DNA of 64,000 bases from Xylocopa sonorina (taxonomy: Eukaryota; Arthropoda; Insecta; Hymenoptera; Apidae): contig NW_027490523.1 in the NCBI RefSeq assembly GCF_050948175.1, forward strand, positions 94,721-158,720, in the 5' to 3' direction. Below are positions 12,700 through 27,100 of this stretch, one piece after another; position 1 is the stretch's first letter; each line of letters opens with the position of its first letter. A model generated the notes under the pieces. It did no database searches, was not told where the DNA came from, and saw only the letters and a program-made list of their open reading frames with translations. Both the position numbers and the translations under genes were made by a program.

Positions 12700-15600
12700 T
12701 ATCGTAGCAATAGAGTTCAAATGATTCTTAAAACGCGATATCGCACCTCATTTATATGTTTCATGGTAAGATATAATATGATTTGCGAAGTGTTGTGCAT
12801 TCCTCGTCTACACTTCAAATGCGACACTTCCTTGCCAGGAAATAGCGTTTGCAAATGTCTACCTATCGTAGCAATAGTGCTCTTATGCTTCTTAAAACGC
12901 GATATCGCATCTCATTTCTATGTTTCATGGTAAGATGTAATATGATTTGCGAAGTGTTATGTATTCCTCCTCTACATTTCAAATGAATCTGAATGCGACA
13001 CTTCCTCGCTAGGAAATAGCGTTTGCAGATGTCTACGTATCGTAGCATTAGCTTTCTAATGCTTCTTAGAACGCGATATCGCATCTCATATCTATGTTTC
13101 ATGGTAAGATATAATATGATTTGCGAAGTGTCATGTATTCCTCGTCTACACTTCAAATGAATGTAAATGCGACACTTCCTTACAAGGAAATAGCGTTTGC
13201 AGATGTTTACCTATCGTAGCAATAGAGTTCTAGTGCTTCTTAAAACGCGATATCGCATCTCATTTCTATGTTTCATGGTAAGATATAATATTCATTGCGA
13301 AGTGTTATGCATTCCTCGTCTACGATTCAAATGAAAGCAAATGCGACACTTCCTTGCAAGGAAATAGCGATTGCAGATGTCTACGTATCCTAGCAATAGA
13401 GTTCATATGATTCTTAAAACGCGATATTGCATTTCATTTCTATGTTTCATGGTAAGATGTAATATGATTTGCGAAGTGTTATGTATTCCTCCCCTACATT
13501 TCAAATGAATGTAAATGCGACACTTCCTTGCTAGGAAATAGCGTCTGCAGAATTCTAGGTATCGTAGCAATAGAGTTCTAATGCTTCTTAAAACGCGATA
13601 TCGCGTCTCATTTCTATGTTTCATGGTAAGATGTAATATGATGTGCGAAGTGTTATGTATTCCTCCTCTGCACTTCAAATGAATGTGAATGCGATACTTC
13701 CTCGCTAGGTAATAGCGTTTGCTGATGTCTACGTATCGTAGCAATAGCTTTCTAATGCTTCTTAAAACGCGATATCGCATCTCATTTCTATGTTGCATGG
13801 TAAGATATAATATGATTTGCGAAGTGTTTGTACTCCTCCTCTACACTTCAAATGAATGTAAATGCGACACCTCCTTGCAAGGAAGTAGCGTTTGCAGTTG
13901 TCTACCTATCGTAGCAATAGTGTTCTAATGCTTCTTAAAACGAGATATCGCATTTCATTTCTATGTTTCATGGTAAGATATAACATGATTTGCGAAGTGT
14001 TTTGTATTCCTCGTATACACTTCAAATGAATGTGAATACGATACTTCCTCGCTAGGAAATAGCGTTTGCAGATGTCTACGTATCCTAGCATTAGCTTTCT
14101 AATGCTTCTTAAAACGCGATATCGCATCTCATATCTATGTTTCATGGTCAGATATAATATGATTTGCGAAGTGTCATGTATTCCTCGTCTACACTTCAAA
14201 TGAATGTAAATGCGACACTTCCTTACAAGGAAATAGCGTTTGCAGATGTTTACCTATCGTAGCAATAGAGTTCTAGTGCTTCTTAAAACGCGATATCGCA
14301 TCTCATTTCTATGTTTCATGGTAAGATGTAATATGATTTGCGAAGTGTTATGTATTCCTCCTCTACATTTCAAATGAATGTAAATGCGACACTTCCATGC
14401 TAGGAAGTAGCGTCTGCAGATGTCTAGGTATCGTAGCAATAGTGTTCTAATGCTTCTTAAATCGCGATATCGCACCTCATTTCTATGTTTCATGGTAAGA
14501 TATAATATGATTTGCGATGTGTTATGTATTCCTCGTCTATACTTCAAATGAATGTAAATGCGACACTTCCTTGCAAGGAAATAGCGTTTGCAGATGTGTA
14601 CGTATCGAAGCAATAGAGTTCAAATGCTTCTTAAAACGAGATATTGCATCTCATATCTGTGTTTCATGATAAGATATAATAATCATTGCGAAGTGTTGTG
14701 CATTCCTCGTCTACGATTCAAATGAAAGTAAATGCGACACTTCCTTGCAAGGAAATAACGATTGCAGATGTCTACGTATCGTAGCAATAGAGTTCATATG
14801 ATTCATAAAACGCGATATCGCATCTCATTTGTATGTTTCATGGTAAGATATAACATGATTTGCGAAGTGTTATGTATTCCTCGTCTACACTTCAAATGAA
14901 TGTGAATGCGACACTTCCTCGCTAGGAAATAGCGTTTGCAGATGTTTAACTATCGTAGCAATAGAGTTCTAATGCTTCTTAAAACGCGATATCGCATCTC
15001 ATTTCTATGTTTCATGGTAAGATATAATATGATTTGCGAAGTGTTATGTATTCCTCGTCTGCACTTCAAATGAATGTAAGTGCGACACTTCCTTGCAAGG
15101 AAATAGCGTTTGCAGATGTCTATGTATCGTAGCAATAGAATTCTTATGATTCCTAAAACGCTATATCGCATCTCATTTCTATGTTTCATGGTAAGATATA
15201 ATATGATTTGCGAAGTGTTATGTATTCCTCGTCTACACTTCAAGTGAATGTAAATGCGACACTTCCTTGCTAGGAAATAGCGTCTGCAGATATCTAGGTA
15301 TCGTAGCGATAGAGTTCGAATGCTTCTTAAAACGCGATATCGCATCTCATTTCTATGTTTCATGGTAAGATATAATATGATTTGCGAAGTGTTATGTACT
15401 CCTCCTCTACACTTCAAATGACTGTAAATGCGACACCTCCTTGCAAGGAAATAGCGTTTGCAGTTGTCTACCTATCGTAGCAATAGTGTTCTAGTGCTCC
15501 TTAAAACGAGATATCGCATCTCATTTCAATGTTTCATGGTAAGATATAATATGATTTGCGAAGTGTTATGTATTCATCGTCTACACTTCAAATGAATGTG

Positions 15601-16512
15601 AATGCGACACTTCCTCGCTAGGAAATAGCGTTTGCAGATGTCTACGTATCGTAGCAATAGATTTCTAATGCTTCTTAAAACGCGATATCGCATCTCGTTT
15701 CCATGTTTCATGGTAAGATATAATATGATTTGCGAAGTGTCATGTATTCCTCGTCTACACTTCAAATGAATGTAAATGCAACACTTCCTTGTAAGGAAAT
15801 AGCGTTTGCAGTTGTCTACCTATCGTAGCAATAGTGTTCTAATGCTTCTTAAAACGAGATATCGCATCTCATTTCTATGTTTCATGGTAAGATATAACAT
15901 GATTTGCGAAGTGTTATGTATTCCTCGTCTGCACTTCAAATGAATGTAAGTGCGACACTTCCTTGCAAGGAAATAGCGTTTGCAGGTGTCTACGTATCGT
16001 AGCAATAGATTTCTAATGCTTCTTAAAGCGCGATATCGCATCTCATTTCTATGTTTCATGGTAAGATATAAATGATTTGCGAAGGGTTATGTATTCCTCG
16101 TCTACACTTCAAATGAATGTAAATGCGACACTTCCTTGCAAGGAAATAGCGTTTGCAGATGCCTACGTATCGAAGCAATAGAGTTCAAATGCTTCTTAAA
16201 ACGAGATATTGCATCTCATATCTATGTTTCATGATAAGATATAATATTCATTGCGAAGTGTTGTGCATTCCGCGTCTACGATTCAAATGAATGTAAATGC
16301 GACACTTCCTTGCAAGGAAACAGCGTTTGCAGATGTCTACGTATCGTAGCAATAGAGTTCTTATGATTCTTAAAACGCGATATCGCATCTCATTTATATG
16401 TTTCAAGGTTAGATATAATATGATTTGCGAAGTGTCATGTATTCCTCGTCTACACTTCAATGATGGGAATGCGACACTTCATTGCAAGGAATAGCGTTTG
16501 CTGATGTCTACG
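12526..16512 (+). repeat. 23-mer HOR block 3, copy 1 (3987 bp)
   Basis: Twenty-three monomers, nominally 4002 bp, shortened by a 10-bp deletion at 12820/12821 and by one-base losses near 13828, 16070, 16461, 16464 and 16488. It starts at the B monomer with TTTCTAGATAAG and is repeated downstream at offset 3987. It contains one more full B monomer at 14603 and one at 16168, and an A/B chimera near 13222-13395. Confidence 0.9.
12700..12863 (+). repeat. 164-bp deletion monomer 1
   Basis: Lacks the 10 bases GAATGTAAAT after CTTCAAAT, joining 12820 to 12821 to read CTTCAAATGCGACAC. The missing segment lies between two AAATG copies 10 bp apart, as expected of slippage or short-homology deletion. 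Its left half has AATGATTC, CACCTCATTTATATG and GTTGTGCATTCC; it is followed by TTGCCAGG and GTGCTCTTATG. Confidence 0.92.
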
Positions 16513-18085
16513 TATCGAAGCAATAGAGTTCAAATGCTTCTTAAAACGAGATATTGCATCTCATATCTATGTTTCTAGATAAGATATAATATTCATTGCG
16601 AAGTGTTATGCATGCCGCGTCTACGATTCAAATGAATGTAAATGCGACACTTCCTTGCAAGGAAATAGCGTTTGCAGATGTCTACGTATCGTAGCAATAG
16701 AGTTCAAATGATTCTTAAAACGCGATATCGCACCTCATTTATATGTTTCATGGTAAGATATAATATGATTTGCGAAGTGTTGTGCATTCCTCGTCTACAC
16801 TTCAAATGCGACACTTCCTTGCAGGAAATAGCGTTTGCAAATGTCTACCTATCGTAGCAATAGTGCTCTTATGCTTCTTAAAACGCGATATCGCATCTCA
16901 TTTCTATGTTTCATGTAAGATGTAATATGATTTGCGAAGTGTTATGTATTCCTCCTCTACATTTCAAATGAATCTGAATGCGACACTTCCTCGCTAGGAA
17001 ATAGCGTTTGCAGATGTCTACGTATCGTAGCATTAGCTTTCTAATGCTTCTTAGAACGCGATATCGCATCTCATATCTATGTTTCATGGTAAGATATAAT
17101 ATGATTTGCGAAGTGTCATGTATTCCTCGTCTACACTTCAAATGAATGTAAATGCGACACTTCCTTACAAGGAAATAGCGTTTGCAGATGTTTACCTATC
17201 GTAGCAATAGAGTTCTAGTGCTTCTTAAAACGCGATATCGCATCTCATTTCTATGTTTCATGGTAAGATATAATATTCATTGCGAAGTGTTATGCATTCC
17301 TCGTCTACGATTCAAATGAAAGCAAATGCGACACTTCCTTGCAAGGAAATAGCGATTGCAGATGTCTACGTATCCTAGCAATAGAGTTCATATGATTCTT
17401 AAAACGCGATATTGCATTTCATTTCTATGTTTCATGGTAAGATGTAATATGATTTGCGAAGTGTTATGTATTCCTCCCTACATTCAAATGAATGTAAATG
17501 CGACACTTCCTTGCTAGGAAATAGCGTCTGCAGATGTCTAGGTATCGTAGCAATAGAGTTCTAATGCTTCTTAAAACGCGATATCGCGTCTCATTTCTAT
17601 GTTTCATGGTAAGATGTAATATGATGTGCGAAGTGTTATGTATTCCTCCTCTGCACTTCAAATGAATGTGAATGCGATACTTCCTCGCTAGGTAATAGCG
17701 TTTGCTGATGTCTACGTATCGTAGCAATAGCTTTCTAATGCTTCTTAAAACGCGATATCGCATCTCATTTCTATGTTGCATGGTAAGATATAATATGATT
17801 TGCGAAGTGTTTGTACTCCTCCTCTACACTTCAAATGAATGTAATGCGACACCTCCTTGCAAGGAAGTAGCGTTTGCAGTTGTCTACCTATCGTAGCAAT
17901 AGTGTTCTAATGCTTCTTAAAACGAGATATCGCATTTCATTTCTATGTTTCATGGTAAGATATAACATGATTTGCGAAGTGTTTTGTATTCCTCGTATAC
18001 ACTTCAAATGAATGTGAATACGATACTTCCTCGCTAGGAAATAGCGTTTGCAGATGTCTACGTATCCTAGCATTAGCTTCTAATG
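16065..18085 (+). other. Cluster of one-base deletions at short runs
   Basis: Relative to the paralogous copies 3.98 kb away, single bases are missing near 16070 (AAAA to AAA), 16461 (AAA to AA), 16464 (GAA to GA), 16818 (CC to C), 16915 (GG to G), 17475 (CCCC to CCC), 17482 (TTT to TT), 17842 (AAA to AA) and 18079 (TTT to TT). All nine shorten a run by one base, and none is shared with the other copies. Confidence 0.85.
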
Positions 18086-20496
18086 CTTCTTAAAACGCGA
18101 TATCGCATCTCATATCTATGTTTCATGGTCAGATATAATATGATTTGCGAAGTGTCATGTATTCCTCGTCTACACTTCAAATGAATGTAAATGCGACACT
18201 TCCTTACAAGGAAATAGCGTTTGCAGATGTTTACCTATCGTAGCAATAGAGTTCTAGTGCTTCTTAAAACGCGATATCGCATCTCATTTCTATGTTTCAT
18301 GGTAAGATGTAATATGATTTGCGAAGTGTTATGTATTCCTCCTCTACATTTCAAATGAATGTAAATGCGACACTTCCATGCTAGGAAATAGCGTCTGCAG
18401 ATGTCTAGGTATCGTAGCAATAGTGTTCTAATGCTTCTTAAATCGCGATATCGCACCTCATTTCTATGTTTCATGGTAAGATATAATATGATTTGCGATG
18501 TGTTATGTATTCCTCGTCTATACTTCAAATGAATGTAAATGCGACACTTCCTTGCAAGGAAATAGCGTTTGCAGATGTGTACGTATCGAAGCAATAGAGT
18601 TCAAATGCTTCTTAAAACGAGATATTGCATCTCATATCTGTGTTTCATGATAAGATATAATAATCATTGCGAAGTGTTGTGCATTCCTCGTCTACGATTC
18701 AAATGAAAGTAAATGCGACACTTCCTTGCAAGGAAATAACGATTGCAGATGTCTACGTATCGTAGCAATAGAGTTCATATGATTCATAAAACGCGATATC
18801 GCATCTCATTTGTATGTTTCATGGTAAGATATAACATGATTTGCGAAGTGTTATGTATTCCTCGTCTACACTTCAAATGAATGTGAATGCGACACTTCCT
18901 CGCTAGGAAATAGCGTTTGCAGATGTTTAACTATCGTAGCAATAGAGTTCTAATGCTTCTTAAAACGCGATATCGCATCTCATTTCTATGTTTCATGGTA
19001 AGATATAATATGATTTGCGAAGTGTTATGTATTCCTCGTCTGCACTTCAAATGAATGTAAGTGCGACACTTCCTTGCAAGGAAATAGCGTTTGCAGATGT
19101 CTATGTATCGTAGCAATAGAATTCTTATGATTCCTAAAACGCTATATCGCATCTCATTTCTATGTTTCATGGTAAGATATAATATGATTTGCGAAGTGTT
19201 ATGTATTCCTCGTCTACACTTCAAGTGAATGTAAATGCGACACTTCCTTGCTAGGAAATAGCGTCTGCAGATATCTAGGTATCGTAGCGATAGAGTTCGA
19301 ATGCTTCTTAAAACGCGATATCGCATCTCATTTCTATGTTTCATGGTAAGATATAATATGATTTGCGAAGTGTTATGTACTCCTCCTCTACACTTCAAAT
19401 GACTGTAAATGCGACACCTCCTTGCAAGGAAATAGCGTTTGCAGTTGTCTACCTATCGTAGCAATAGTGTTCTAGTGCTCCTTAAAACGAGATATCGCAT
19501 CTCATTTCAATGTTTCATGGTAAGATATAATATGATTTGCGAAGTGTTATGTATTCATCGTCTACACTTCAAATGAATGTGAATGCGACACTTCCTCGCT
19601 AGGAAATAGCGTTTGCAGATGTCTACGTATCGTAGCAATAGATTTCTAATGCTTCTTAAAACGCGATATCGCATCTCGTTTCCATGTTTCATGGTAAGAT
19701 ATAATATGATTTGCGAAGTGTCATGTATTCCTCGTCTACACTTCAAATGAATGTAAATGCAACACTTCCTTGTAAGGAAATAGCGTTTGCAGTTGTCTAC
19801 CTATCGTAGCAATAGTGTTCTAATGCTTCTTAAAACGAGATATCGCATCTCATTTCTATGTTTCATGGTAAGATATAACATGATTTGCGAAGTGTTATGT
19901 ATTCCTCGTCTGCACTTCAAATGAATGTAAGTGCGACACTTCCTTGCAAGGAAATAGCGTTTGCAGGTGTCTACGTATCGTAGCAATAGATTTCTAATGC
20001 TTCTTAAAGCGCGATATCGCATCTCATTTCTATGTTTCATGGTAAGATATAAAATGATTTGCGAAGGGTTATGTATTCCTCGTCTACACTTCAAATGAAT
20101 GTAAATGCGACACTTCCTTGCAAGGAAATAGCGTTTGCAGATGCCTACGTATCGAAGCAATAGAGTTCAAATGCTTCTTAAAACGAGATATTGCATCTCA
20201 TATCTATGTTTCATGATAAGATATAATATTCATTGCGAAGTGTTGTGCATTCCGCGTCTACGATTCAAATGAATGTAAATGCGACACTTCCTTGCAAGGA
20301 AACAGCGTTTGCAGATGTCTACGTATCGTAGCAATAGAGTTCTTATGATTCTTAAAACGCGATATCGCATCTCATTTATATGTTTCATGGTTAGATATAA
20401 TATGATTTGCGAAGTGTCATGTATTCCTCGTCTACACTTCAAATGAATGGGAATGCGACACTTCCTTGCAAGGAATAGCGTTTGCTGATGTCTACG
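16513..20496 (+). repeat. 23-mer HOR block 3, copy 2 (3984 bp)
   Basis: Repeats 12526-16512 monomer for monomer, including the 10-bp deletion (16807/16808), GTGTTTGTACTCC and AAGGAATAGCG. Seven extra single-base deletions lie between 16818 and 18079 and are missing from copy 1. Further along the two copies are very close, and the copy 1 losses near 16070 and 16461 are absent here (20049 and 20438). Confidence 0.9.
16687..16849 (+). repeat. 163-bp deletion monomer 2
   Basis: Same 10-bp deletion (16807/16808), in the second copy of HOR block 3, with the same left half as the monomer at 12700. It has one more base missing (CTTGCAGGAAATAG for CTTGCCAGGAAATAG). Confidence 0.92.
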
Positions 20497-22009
20497 TATC
20501 GAAGCAATAGAGTTCAAATGCTTCTTAAAACGAGATATTGCATCTCATATCAACGTTTCATGATAAGATATAATATTCATTGCGAAGCGTTATGCATTCC
20601 TCGTATGCGATTCAAATGAACGTAAATGCGACACTTCCTGCAAGGAAATAGCGTTTGCAGTTGTCTACGTATCGTAGCAATAGAGTTCTTATGATTCTTA
20701 AAACGCGATATCGCATCTCATTTCTATCTTTCATGGTAAGATATAGTATGATTTGCGAAGTGTTATGTATTCCTCGTCTACACTTCAAATGAATGTGAAT
20801 GCGACACTTCCTCGCTAGGAAATAGCGTTTGCAGATGTCTACGTATCGTAGCAATAGATTTCTAATGCTTCTTAAAACGCGATATCGCATCTCATTTCTA
20901 TGTTTCATGGTAAGATATAATATGATTTGCGAAGTGTTATGTATTCCTCGTCTACACCTGAAATGAATGTGAATGCGACACTTCCTCGCTAGGAAATAGC
21001 GTTTGCAGATGTCTACGTATCGTAGCAATAGCTTTCTAATGCTTCTTAAAACGCGATATCGCATCTCAATTCTATGTTTCATGGTAAGATATAATATGAT
21101 TCGCGAAGTGTTATGTATTCCTCCTCTACACTTCAAATGAATGTAAATGCGACACTTCCTTGCAAGGAAATAGCGTTTGCAGATGTCTACGTATCGTAGC
21201 AATAGCTTTCTAATGCTTCTTAAAACGCGATATCGCATCTCAATTCTATGTTTCATGGTAAGATATAATATGATTCGCGAAGTGTTATGTATTCCTCCTC
21301 TACACTTCAAATGAATGTAAATGCGACACTTCCTTGCAAGGAAATAGCGTTTGCAGTTGTCTACCTATCGTAGCAATAGTGTTCTAAAGCTTCTTAAAAC
21401 GAGATATCGCATCTCATTTCTATGTTTCATGGTAAGATATAATATGACCTGCGAAGTGTTATGTATTCCTCGTCTACACATCAAATGAATGTAAATGCGA
21501 CACTTCCTTGCAAGGAAATAGCGTTTGCTGATGTCTACGTATCGAAGCAATGGTGTTCAAATGCTTCTTTAAACGAGATATTGCATCTCATATCTATGTT
21601 TCATGATAAGATATAATATTCATTGCGAAGTGTTATGCATTCCTCGTCTACGATTCAAATGAAAGTAAATGCGACACTTCCTTGCAAGGAAATAGCGTTT
21701 GCAAATGTCTACCTATCGTAGCAATAGTGTTCTAATGCTTCTTAAAACGCGATATCGCATCTCATTTCTATGTTTCATGGTAAGATATAATATGATTTGC
21801 GAAGTGTCATGTATTCCTCGTCTACACTTCAAATGGATGTAAATGCAACACTTCCTTGCAAGGAAGTAGCGTTTGCAGATGTTTACCTATAGTAGCAATA
21901 GAGTTCTAATGCTTCTTAAAACGCGATATCGCATCTCATCTCTATGTTTCATGGTAAGATATAATATGATTTGCGAAGTGTTATGTATTCCTCCTCTACA
22001 CTTCAAATG
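20497..22009 (+). repeat. Linker monomers related to 9.9-10.3 kb
   Basis: About nine monomers. The first two or so (20497-20840) repeat 9918-10264, including CATATCAACG, CGTATGCGATTC and the CTTCCTGCAAGG one-base deletion. They are followed by two adjacent near-identical monomers at 21018 and 21192, then mixed A monomers and a B monomer near 21535 with TTTAAACGAG. No longer repeat unit was recognised. Confidence 0.75.
21018..21365 (+). repeat. Single-monomer tandem duplication
   Basis: Monomers 21018-21191 and 21192-21365 are identical except in the last few bases (GCAGATGTCTACG against GCAGTTGTCTACC). Both carry the otherwise uncommon combination AATAGCTTTC, CTCAATTC, GATTCGCG and CCTCCTCTAC. 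It is the shortest duplication step seen in the window. Confidence 0.85.
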
Positions 22010-24110
22010 AATGTTAATGCGATACTTCCTCGCTAGGTAATAGCGTTTGCTGATGTCTACGTATCGTAGCAATAGCTTTCTAATGCTTCTTAAAACGCGA
22101 TATCGCATCTCATTTCTATGTTTCATGGTAAGATATAATATGATTTGCGAAGTGTTTGTACTCCTCCTCTACACTTCAAATGAATGTAAATGCGACACCT
22201 CCTTGCAAGGAAATAGCGTTTGCAGTTGTCTACCTATCGTAGCAATAGTGTTCTAATGCTTCTTAAAACGAGATATCGCATTTCATTTCTATGTTTCATG
22301 GTAAGATATAACATGATTTGCGAAGTGTTTTGTATTCCTCGTCTACACTTCAAATGAATGTGAATACGATACTTCCTCGCTAGGAAATAGCGTTTGCAGA
22401 TGTCTACGTATCCTAGCATTAGCTTTCTAATGCTTCTTAAAACGCGATATCGCATCTCATATCTGTTTCATGGTCAGATATAATATGATTTGCGAAGTGT
22501 CATGTATTCCTCGTCTACACTTCAAATGAATGTAAATGCGACACTTCCTTACAAGGAAATAGCGTTTGCAGATGTTTACCTATCGTAGCAATAGAGTTCT
22601 AGTGCTTCTTAAAACGCGATATCGCATCTCATTTCTATGTTTCATGGTAAGATGTAATATGATTTGCGAAGTGTTATGTATTCCTCCTCTACATTTCAAA
22701 TGAATGTAAATGCGACACTTCCATGCTAGGAAATAGCGTCTGCAGATGTCTAGGTATCGTAGCAATAGTGTTCTAATGCTTCTTAAATCGCGATATCGCA
22801 CCTCATTTCTATGTTTCATGGTAAGATATAATATGATTTGCGAAGTGTTATGTATTCCTCGTCTATACTTCAAATGAATGTAAATGCGACACTTCCTTGC
22901 AAGGAAATAGCGTTTGCAGATGTGTACGTATCGAAGCAATAGAGTTCAAATGCTTCTTAAAACGAGATATTGCATCTCATATCTATGTTTCATGATAAGA
23001 TATAATAATCATTGCGAAGTGTTGTGCATTCCTCGTCTACGATTCAAATGAAAGTAAATGCGACACTTCCTTGCAAGGAAATAACGATTGCAGATGTCTA
23101 CGTATCGTAGCAATAGAGTTCATATGATTCATAAAACGCGATATCGCATCTCATTTGTATGTTTCATGGTAAGATATAATATGATTTGCGAAGTGTTATG
23201 TATTCCTCGTCTACACTTCAAATGAATGTGAATGCGACACTTCCTCGCTAGGAAATAGCGTTTGCAGATGTTTAACTATCGTAGCAATAGAGTTCTAATG
23301 CTTCTTAAAACGCGATATCGCATCTCATTTCTATGTTTCATGGTAAGATATAATATGATTTGCGAAGTGTTATGTATTCCTCGTCTGCACTTCAAATGAA
23401 TGTAAGTGCGACACTTCCTTGCAAGGAAATAGCGTTTGCAGATGTCTATGTATCGTAGCAATAGAATTCTTATGATTCCTAAAACGCTATATCGCATCTC
23501 ATTTCTATGTTTCATGGTAAGATATAATATGATTTGCGAAGTGTTATGTATTCCTCGTCTACACTTCAAGTGAATGTAAATGCGACACTTCCTTGCTAGG
23601 AAATAGCGTCTGCAGATATCTAGGTATCGTAGCGATAGAGTTCGAATGCTTCTTAAAACGCGATATCGCATCTCATTTCTATGTTTCATGGTAAGATATA
23701 ATATGATTTGCGAAGTGTTATGTACTCCTCCTCTACACTTCAAATGACTGTAAATGCGACACCTCCTTGCAAGGAAATAGCGTTTGCAGTTGTCTACCTA
23801 TCGTAGCAATAGTGTTCTAATGCTTCTTAAAACGAGATATCGCATCTCATTTCAATGTTTCATGGTAAGATATAATATGATTTGCGAAGTGTTATGTATT
23901 CATCGTCTACACTTCAAATGAATGTGAATGCGACACTTCCTCGCTAGGAAATAGCGTTTGCAGATGTCTACGTATCGTAGCAATAGATTTCTAATGCTTC
24001 TTAAAACGCGATATCGCATCTCGTTTCCATGTTTCATGGTAAGATATAATATGATTTGCGAAGTGTCATGTATTCCTCGTCTACACTTCAAATGAATGTA
24101 AATGCAACAC
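22010..24110 (+). repeat. Block 3 part-copy (12 monomers)
   Basis: Matches about 17665-19767 at offset 4345, and so also about 13.68-15.78 kb. Shared markers include CTAGGTAATAGCGTTTGCTG, GTGTTTGTACTCC, CTAGTGCTTC, TTAAATCGCG, GAATTCTTATGATTCCT and GTATTCATCG. A private two-base loss makes CATATCTGTTTC near 22461. The match stops near 24110. Confidence 0.85.
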
Positions 24111-27100
24111 TTCCTTGCAAGGAAATAGCGTTTGCAGATGTTTAACTATCGTAGCAATAGAGTTCTAATGCTTCTTAAAACGTGATATCGCATCTCATTT
24201 CTATGTTTCATGGTAAGATATAACATGATTTGCGAAGTGTTATGTATTCATCGTCTGCACTTCAAATGAATGTAAGTGCGACACTTCCTTGCAAGGAAAT
24301 AGCGTTTGCAGGTGTCTACGTATCGTAGCAATAGAGATCTTATGATTCTTAAAACGCGATATCGCATCTCATCTCTATGTTTCATGGTAAGATATAATAT
24401 GATTTGAGAAGTGTTATGTATTCCTCCTCTACACTTCAAATGAATGTGAATGCGATACTTCCTCGCTAGGTAATAGCGTTTGCTGATGTCTACGTATCGT
24501 AGCAATAGGTTTCTAATGCTTCTTAAAACGCGATATCGCATCTCATTTCTATGTTTCATGGTAAGATATAATATGATTTGCGAAGTGTTATGTACCCCTC
24601 CTCTACACTTCAAATGAATGTAAATGCGACACCTCCTTGCAAGGAAATAGCGTTTGCAATTGTCTACCTATCGTAGCAATAGTGTTCTAATGCTGCTTAA
24701 AACGAGATATCGCATCTCATTTCAATGTTTCATGGTAAGATATAATATGATTTGCGAAGTGTTATGTATTCCTCGTCTACACTTCAAATGAATGTGAATG
24801 CGACACTTCCTCGCTAGGAAATAGCGTTTGCAGATGTCTACGTATCGTAGCAATAGATTTCTAATGCTTCTTAAAGCGCGATAATCTCATTTCTATGTTT
24901 CATGGTAAGATATAATATGATTTGCGAAGTGTCATGTATTCCTCGTCTACACTTCAAATGTATGTAAATGCGACACTTCCTTGCTAGGATATAGCGTTTG
25001 TAGATATTTATGTATTGTAGCAATAGAGTTCTAATGCTTCTTAAAACGAGATATCGCATCTCATTTCAATATTTCATGGTAAGATATAATATGATTTGCG
25101 AAGTGTTATGTATTCCTCGTCTACACTTCAAATGAATGTGAATGCGACACTTCCTCGCTAGGAAATAGCGTTTGCAGATGTCTACGTATCGTAGCAATAG
25201 ATTTCTAATGCTTCTTAAAACGCGATATCGCATCACATTTCTATGTTTCATGGTAAGATGTAATATGATTTGCGAAGTGTTATGTACTCCTCCTCTACAC
25301 TTCAAATGAATGCAAATGCGACACCTCCTTGCAAGGAAATAGCGTTTGCAGTTGTCTACCTATCGTAGCAAGAGTGTTCTAATGCTTCTTAAAACTAGAT
25401 ATCGCATCTCATTTCCATCTTTCATGGTAAGATATAATATGATTTGCGAAGTGTTATGTATTTCTCGTCTACACTTCAAATGAATGTGAATGCGACACTT
25501 CCTCGCTAGGAAATAGCGTTTGCAGATGTCTACGTATCGTAGCAATAGATATGTAATGCTTCTTAAAACGCTATGTCGCATCTCATTTCAATGTTTCATG
25601 GTAAGATATAATATGATTTGCGAAGTGCTATGTATTCCTCGTCTACACTTCAAATGAATGTGAATGCGACAATTCCTCGCTAGGAAATAGCGTTTGCAGA
25701 TGTCTACGTATCGTAGCAATAGATTTCTAATGCTTCTTAAAGCGCGATATCGCATCTCATTTCTATGTTTCATGGTAAGATATAAAATGATTTGCGAAGG
25801 GTTATGTATTCCTCGTCTACACTTCAAATGAATGTAAATGCGACACTTCCTTGCAAGGAAATAGCGTTTGCAGATGCCTACGTATCGAAGCAATAGAGTT
25901 CAAATGCTTCTTAAAACGAGATATTGCATCTCATATCTATGTTTCATGATAAGATATAATATTCATTGCGAAGTGTTGTGCATTCCGCGTCTACGATTCA
26001 AATGAATGTAAATGCGACACTTCCTTGCAAGGAAACAGCGTTTGCAGATGTCTACGTATCGTAGCAATAGAGTTCTTATGATTCTTAAAACGCGATATCG
26101 CATCTCATTTATATGTTTCAAGGTTAGATATAATATGATTTGCGAAGTGTCATGTATTCCTCGTCTACACTTCAAATGAATGGGAATGCGACACTTCCTT
26201 GCAAGGAATAGCGTTTGCTGATGTCTACGTATCGAAGCAATAGAGTTCAAATGCTTCTTAAAACGAGATATTGCATCTCATATCAACGTTTCATGATAAG
26301 AATATAATATTCATTGCGAAGCGTTATGCATTCCTCGTATGCGATCCAAATGAACGTAAATGCGACACTTCCTTGCAAGGAAATAGCGTTTGCAGTTGTC
26401 TACGTATCGTAGCAATAGAGTTCTTATGATTCTTAAAACGCGATATCGCATCTCATTTCTATCTTTCATGGTAAGATATAGTATGATTTGCGAAGTGTTA
26501 TGTATTCCTCGTCTACACTTCAAATGAATGTGAATGCGACACTTCCTCGCTAGGAAATAGCGTTTGAAGATGTCTACGTATCGTAGCAATAGATTTCTAA
26601 TGCTTCTTAAAACGCGATATCGCATCTCATTTCTATGTTTCATGGCAAGATATAATATGATTTGCGATGTGTTATGTCTTCCTCGACTACACTTCAAATG
26701 AATGTAAATGCGACACTTCCTTGCTAGGAAATAGCGTCTGCAGATGTCTAGGTATCGTAGCGATAGTGCTCCAATGCTTCTTAAAACGCGATATCGCATC
26801 TCATTTCTATGTTTCATGGTAAGATATAATATGATTTGCGAAGTGCTATGTATTCCTCGTCTACACCTGAAATGAATGTGAATGCGACACTTCCTCGCTA
26901 GGAAATAGCGTTTGCAGATGTCTACGTATCGTAGCAATAGCTTTCTAATGCTTCTTAAAACGCGATATCGCATCTCAATTCTATGTTTCATGGTAAGATA
27001 TAATATGATTTGCGAAGTGTTATGTATTCCTCGTCTACACTTCAAATGAATGTGAATGCGACACTTCCTCGCTAGGAAATAGCGTTTGCAGATGTCTACG

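Noticed and set aside
12685..12933. Plus-strand open frame of 82 codons, with similar frames near 27434, 35939 and 39931
   Set aside because: It exists only because the 10-bp deletion shifts the plus-strand frame between two monomers; it is a by-product of the deletion.
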